A stretch of DNA of 64,000 bases, taken from positions 5,394,001 through 5,458,000 of the forward strand of contig JAJNNQ010000011.1 in the NCBI GenBank assembly GCA_027886175.1, read 5' to 3'. Each line of letters begins with the position of its first letter. The first letter of the stretch is position 1. A program made the position numbers and the translations under genes. Origin of the DNA: Phylloscopus collybita (taxonomy: Eukaryota; Chordata; Aves; Passeriformes; Phylloscopidae). The notes below the pieces were generated by a model. That model ran no database searches. It was not told where the DNA came from and saw nothing but the letters and a program-made list of their open reading frames with translations. Below, piece after piece: positions 59,915 through 64,000 of this stretch.

Positions 59915-61793
59915 GGGTGCTCCAGCTGATGATGAAGTCCGAGTGTCACTTCATTAACGGCACCGAGCGGGTGAGGTTCGTGGAGAGGCAAATCCACACC
60001 CGGGAGCAGCTCTTCCACTTGGACAGCGACGTGGGGCTGTGCGTGGGGGACACCCCCTTTGGGGACAAACAGGCCCGGTACGGGAACAACCAACCGGAAA
60101 CACTGGAGTACAAACGGGGCCAAGCGGACAGGCTCTGCCCCCACAACTACGAGGGGATCACCCCGTTCCTGGTGGAGCGCAGAGGTGAGCGTGGGGCAGA
60201 GCGCGTCCCCTCGGGCCCTGCCCTGGCAATGACCCTGGAGCCCCTCAAACCCTCCCTGGGAATCACCCCAGAGCCCTCAGCCCTCCTTGGACCATCCCCG
60301 GGACCTCCCAGTCCATCCCAGTCTCTCCCAGTCCATCCCAGTCCATCCCAGTCTCTCCCAGTGTCCCCCCGCGTGTCCATCCCGGCCGTGTGTGGAGCTG
60401 ACGCCTCTCAGCCAATCAGAGCGCGAGTTGCTGATGACTCATCAGTTGCCAGGCAGACCCGCAGCGCCGAGCGCCCCGCGCGGGACTCGGCCTCCCAGCG
60501 CCGCGCGCTTCATTCCCAGTTCATCCCAGTCCATTCCCAGTTCATTCCAGTCCATTCCCAGTCCCTCCCAAGCCCACACCGCCCCTCCCCTCTCTCTCCC
60601 AGTTCCCCCCAGCTGATCCCAGTCTGTCCCCTCTCTCTCCCAGTTCCCCCCAGCTGATCCCAGTCTGTCCCCTCTCTCTCCCAGTTCCCCCCAGTTGATC
60701 CCAGTCTGTCCCCTCTCTCTCCCAGTGCCCCTCAGCGTTTCCATCTCGCTGCTGCCCTCGAGCTCCCAGCCCGGCCCCGGCCGCCTGCTCTGCTCCGGGA
60801 TGGATTTCTCCCCTGCCCAGAGCCGGCTGAGGTGGTTCCAGGGCCAGCAGGAGCTCTCGGGGCACGTGGTGGCCACCGCCGTGGTGCCCAACGGGGACTG
60901 GAGCCACCAGCTGCTGGTGCTGCTGGAAACGCCCCCCCGGCCCCGCGGGGTCACCTCCAGCTGCCAGGTGGAGCACGTCAGCCTGGAGCAGCCCCTGAGC
61001 CGGCACTGGGGCACGGGGGAGCCGCTGGCCGGGCCGGCAGAGGCACTGGGATGTGCTGGGAGCAACTGGGAGGGAGCTGGGGAGAGCCCGGTTGGAGCTG
61101 GGAGAGGGGCTGGGGGCTGTGGAAGGGCGGAGCAGGAGTTTGGAGGGGGCTGGGGAGGGTGGGATGGGGTTCCGGGGGTGCTGGGGGGCGCTGGGAGGGA
61201 GTTTGGGGGTGCTGGGTGTGACTGGGAGGGATGGGAGTGAGCCTGGAGGGGCTGGGAGGAGCTGGGGGATGGGAAAGCAGGGCTGGGATGAGGTTGGTTG
61301 TGCTGGGAAGAGACTGGGAGGGGTCTGGGTGAGTCCTGGAGGGGCTGGGAAGGGACTGGGAGAGGCTTTGGGGGTCCTGGGGGGCAACTGGGAGGGGGCT
61401 GTGGGATCCTGAGAGGGACAGGAGGGGCTTTGGGGGGTCCTGGGGAGGCCGGGAAGGGATTGGGAGGAGGTTTCAGGGGGTCCTGGGTGGGCTGGGGGAG
61501 ACTGGGAGAGAGCTTGGAGGGGCCTGGGGGGTCTGTGCGAGGTTTTGGGGGGTCCTGACCCCTGCGGACCCCCCAGAGATGCCGCCGGACGCCGCCCGCA
61601 GCAAGATGCTGCCGGGGATCGGGGGCTTCGTGTTGGGCTTCGTCTTCCCGGCGCTGGGGCTCGGCTTCTGCCTGCGCAGGAAGGTGAGGGGGGGTCCCGG
61701 GGGTGGTGTCCCCCCTCCCCCGGAGCGTGTGTGCTCCCCCCGGGGCCCCCCAGCCCGGGGTCACCCCCTTTTCTCTGCCCACAGAGCTCCTGA
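59915..61793 (+). CDS. MHC class II B copy 3, exons 2-5 intact, exon 1 not found
   Basis: Exon 2 59915-60184 (270 bp, standard length): beta-1 domain with Cys pair (SECHF, RLCPH), NGT glycosylation site and PFLVERR end. Exon 3 60726-61010 (285 bp): beta-2 Ig domain with both cysteines (LLCSG, SSCQVEH). Exon 4 61577-61683 (107 bp): MPPDAARSKM, transmembrane GIGGFVLGFVFPALGLGF, CLRRK. Exon 5 61785-61793: Ser-Ser-stop. All frames and phases agree. Oddities: exon 3 ends at a GC donor; the Tyr two residues before the second Ig Cys is Ser; FYPAE-type sequence is FSPAQ; no signal-peptide exon lies within 470 bp upstream. It is the best candidate for a working gene, possibly non-classical or recently inactivated. 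Confidence 0.85.
60408..60456 (-). promoter_or_regulatory. Class II X1-X2-Y module, antisense in intron 2 of MHC copy 3
   Basis: Minus strand: CCTGGCAACTGATGA (X1), ATGAGTCATC (X2-like), CTGATTGGCTG (Y), 37 bp from the start of X1 to ATTGG. All three MHC copies carry it in the same antisense position. Confidence 0.65.
60589..60725 (+). repeat. 41-bp intron 2 VNTR, three units, each with a splice-acceptor-like end
   Basis: CTCTCTCTCCCAG occurs with AG at 60602, 60643, 60684 and the true acceptor at 60725, spaced exactly 41 bp. The unit body is TTCCCCCCAGCTGATCCC then AGTCTGTCCC. Confidence 0.85.
61011..61576 (+). repeat. Intron 3 (CTGGGAGGGA)n minisatellite-like sequence
   Basis: Degenerate 9-11-bp CTGGGAGGGA units fill intron 3 in all three MHC copies. 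This produces very long stop-free readings on both strands that are not genes. Confidence 0.8.
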
Positions 61794-62539
61794 GCCAGCA
61801 GCAGCCGCAGCCCCTCCCCGTGGCCTCGGGCCCGGCCGGGACCCCCCGCTCTGTCCCCGCGCTGATTTTGGGGGGGTCGTGTGTCCCCCCAGCCCCGCTG
61901 GCACTCTGGCCCTGCCCGGCTGCTCCCAGTGTTCCCAGGAAAGCTTCCCAGTTCAGCCCAGTCCCGTTCATGGGGGGCACTGGGGAGGGACTTGGGGGGA
62001 CCCTGCGGGGTGACCGTGCCTGGGGGGGCGGGGGCAGAACGGGCCCTGGGATGGATCGGGAATGGGGACCCCCGTGTGTCCCCCCCGTGTCACCCCGCTC
62101 TGGGGACTCCTTGGGGGGCACCTGAACCCCAACACGGCCCCCAGTGAACCCCAAAATGGCACCAGGACCCCTCTGAGCTGCCAGGGGAATTTGAGGAGGG
62201 GGCTCATGGGGGGTGCCCAGGCCGGGCCCAGAGCCCAGCGCTGCCCCAGCCCGACCTGCCCCGGCTCCATCCCGGGGATTAGAAAGGAGGAGGAGTGGGA
62301 CCCCTCCCAAGGCAATTTGGGGCTCCCAGCCCCCTCTCATCCCCCACTTTTCCACCCCTTCCCCACAACCCCCAACCAGCCACTGCCACCTCCCCTTGGC
62401 TTGGCTTGGAAAGACAGGGATCTGCCAGGGAAAGCTGCAGTTTCCCTTGGAATGGGGAATGGAAACCCCTCACCCCCTCGGAATGAGAATTTTGCAAATC
62501 AGGGCTTTCAGGCAAAGATTTGGGAATGGGAAGAACAGT

Positions 62540-63400
62540 TCTGGACTAGGAATATTCACAATACAAACGCAGTAGAAAACAAAACCAACCAACCAAGCAA
62601 ATAAACAAACAACAATCCTGGAAAACCGTGACACAGTCAGAGCTACAACCTGACACGCTGTTGGTCAGGGTGCTGGGAGCAGTCCAAAAGTAAGTGAGAG
62701 CTGAACCCCTCAGCCCCTCCAAACGATTCCAATTTTGCAGCCCAGGGCTCTGGAGCCGTGCCTTGCTGTCTCTGCCCTCGCCTGCCCCGGGCAGCCCTGG
62801 CAGCGGCTGCAGGCGAGCGGTGCAGCTCAGCAGGCTGAGCAACTGAGCCCAGCCGGGGGGTTCCTTACAGCCCAGCTCCAGGGCTGGCAGCTGGGATGGA
62901 GCTGAGGAGAATCAAGGAGGACTCTGCTGAGGAGTGGCCACTGAAGGTTCTTGAGGGCTCAGGGGAGCAGCCTCAGCCCAGGGAGTCTGCCTCAGCAGAG
63001 CACAGAGTGCCCTGTGCCAGCTGCTTTCAACAGGGGCAGGAGCGCAGGGAAGGATCAGGGAAGGAGCAACCAGGGAGGGCCAGGGAGTGGCCCTGGGGAT
63101 GAGAGACTCCTCCAGGAGCCAATCCCTGGGGGAAGGAGGGACCTCCTCGCATCCTGGCCTACCACACCACGCCTCCCCTGGAACTTTCTAGAGCCAGGGA
63201 GAGGCCTCGGTGAGATGGACAGGTCCTTGGGGGTGGGGAGCAGGAGACTGACATCAAACTGGAACTGGGGAAACAACTGTGGGGTGAAACCAATGGGGGT
63301 TCAACGGGGGTACATGGAACCCACCAAATGAACAGTCTGAACACAAATTTAACAGAGAAAATCAAACACAGCACTACAGGGCTTTCAGGCAGAGATTTGG
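62540..63400 (-). other. Inverted copy of 36290-37165
   Basis: Reverse complement of the segment between MHC copy 2 and LTR B, with few differences. No gene. Confidence 0.65.
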
Positions 63401-64000
63401 GAATAGGAATAACAGCTCTGGACTAGGAATATTCACAATACAAATGTAGGAGTGCAAAATAAACCCAAGCAAACAAACAAAAATCCCAGAAACCCTGACA
63501 GAGTCAGAGATACAACCTGACACCCTGTTGGTCAGGCTGTTGGGAGCAGTCCACAGTCAGCCCTCCTGGAGTGGCAGATGTGGTGCTGTTGGGGCAGAGA
63601 TGACCCTGAGAGAAAAGGGCCCAGTGATGGTGAGAAGGGTCTGATCTTCCTCCGGGAATCCAGTGGAACCAGATCCCTGGTGTTCCTACGTCTCAGTTTT
63701 TATCCAGGTAGGAATGGTTGGCTCCTCCCACACTGGGTGGAGCATCTCCCAATGGGATGATGGAATGTGTCCTGTCACTGCTGAGCCTGCATGGCCCATC
63801 AGCAGAAGATATCCCCTGGAGGGTGGACAGGTGGTGAAAGAGATAAGAAACACTGCCCCACCTGGTTTGAGCAGCTGGCCCGTTATCAGAAAGCATCAGC
63901 CCCCCTCCCCCCTGGAGTTACCAGAGATAAAGAAAAACATCTCCCCAGCTGCTTTCAACAAATGAAATAGAATCCACATTTTTGGTTCCATAACCCAGGA
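63400..64000 (-). mobile_element. LTR type B, copy 4
   Basis: Reverse complement of 35703-36290. Its start (TCCTGGGTTATGGAACC) coincides with the window end, so the outer flank is not visible. Confidence 0.6.

Noticed and set aside
60147..60380. Protein start just downstream of the intronic antisense X-Y module
   Set aside because: The ATG at 60380 (minus) opens a Gly/Trp/Asp repeat frame with no signal peptide. A non-coding transcript is more plausible.
60442..62355. 637-codon open frame on the minus strand across MHC copy 3 (and similar long frames at 37344-39158 and 2896-3777)
   Set aside because: It runs antisense through MHC exons, introns and minisatellites. It is stop-poor because of GC-rich repeats, is Pro/Ser/Gly-biased, and has no domain.

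Overview
The window is vertebrate nuclear DNA from a bird, almost certainly a songbird. The evidence is class II MHC beta exons with the avian ALGLGF transmembrane segment, C2H2 zinc-finger genes with the MEEE...GSCEEE leader, a PAK3-like kinase of the type expanded in passerines, a CR1 LINE ending in an ATTCTG tail, and ERV LTRs ending in an 'AAATTTGCCCTAAACC'-type terminus. Coding blocks and promoters are very GC-rich, with AT-rich retroviral DNA between them. No tRNA, rRNA or CRISPR array was seen.

Layout. 1-5.3 kb: ERVK-like remnant, a second LTR type, then MHC class II B copy 1 (minus, broken). 5.3-12.6 kb: LTR-like DNA around a tandem pair of unrecognised two-exon genes (A and B, minus). 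12.9-20.2 kb: divergent zinc-finger genes ZNF1 (minus) and ZNF2 (plus, one nonsense codon) around a GC-rich promoter. 20.2-24.2 kb: a possible small secreted-protein gene and a minisatellite. 24.2-27.0 kb: ZNF3 (minus, one nonsense codon), an inverted duplicate of ZNF2, and its divergent promoter. 27-32 kb: a minus-strand ERV pol remnant and zinc-finger intron sequence. 32.4-33.1 kb: ZNF4 (plus). 33.4-39.8 kb: a second copy of the ERVK/LTR/MHC II B block (MHC copy 2, minus, frameshifted). 39.8-44.3 kb: ERV LTRs around a 5'-truncated PAK-like kinase. 45.5-50.2 kb: ZNF5 (minus) in a direct duplicate of the ZNF1 block. 51.7-55.0 kb: ZNF6 (minus, decayed) and ZNF7 (plus) around another divergent promoter. 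55-59.4 kb: solo LTR, simple repeats, minisatellite and a CR1 with an internal tandem array. 59.4-64 kb: MHC II B copy 3 (plus), the most intact, in an inverted copy of the 35.7-39.8 kb block.

The window is a mosaic of segmental duplications of two modules: an MHC II B + LTR module (three copies) and a zinc-finger gene + promoter module (seven genes). Most structure, including the pseudogenes, follows from inverted duplication, unequal recombination and ERV insertion. Of the MHC copies only copy 3 has intact exons 2-5, and no exon 1 was found for any. ZNF1, ZNF4, ZNF5 and ZNF7 have intact finger arrays.

Points most worth a second look: the unrecognised gene pair at 7.7-11.4 kb; class II X-Y promoter modules lying antisense inside MHC intron 2; a 41-bp repeat that copies the exon 3 splice acceptor one, two or three times; a GC splice donor shared by all MHC copies; and a fossil zinc finger directly after the stop codon of the ZNF genes. 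Exon boundaries and family names come from reading the sequence by eye. No database search was run.
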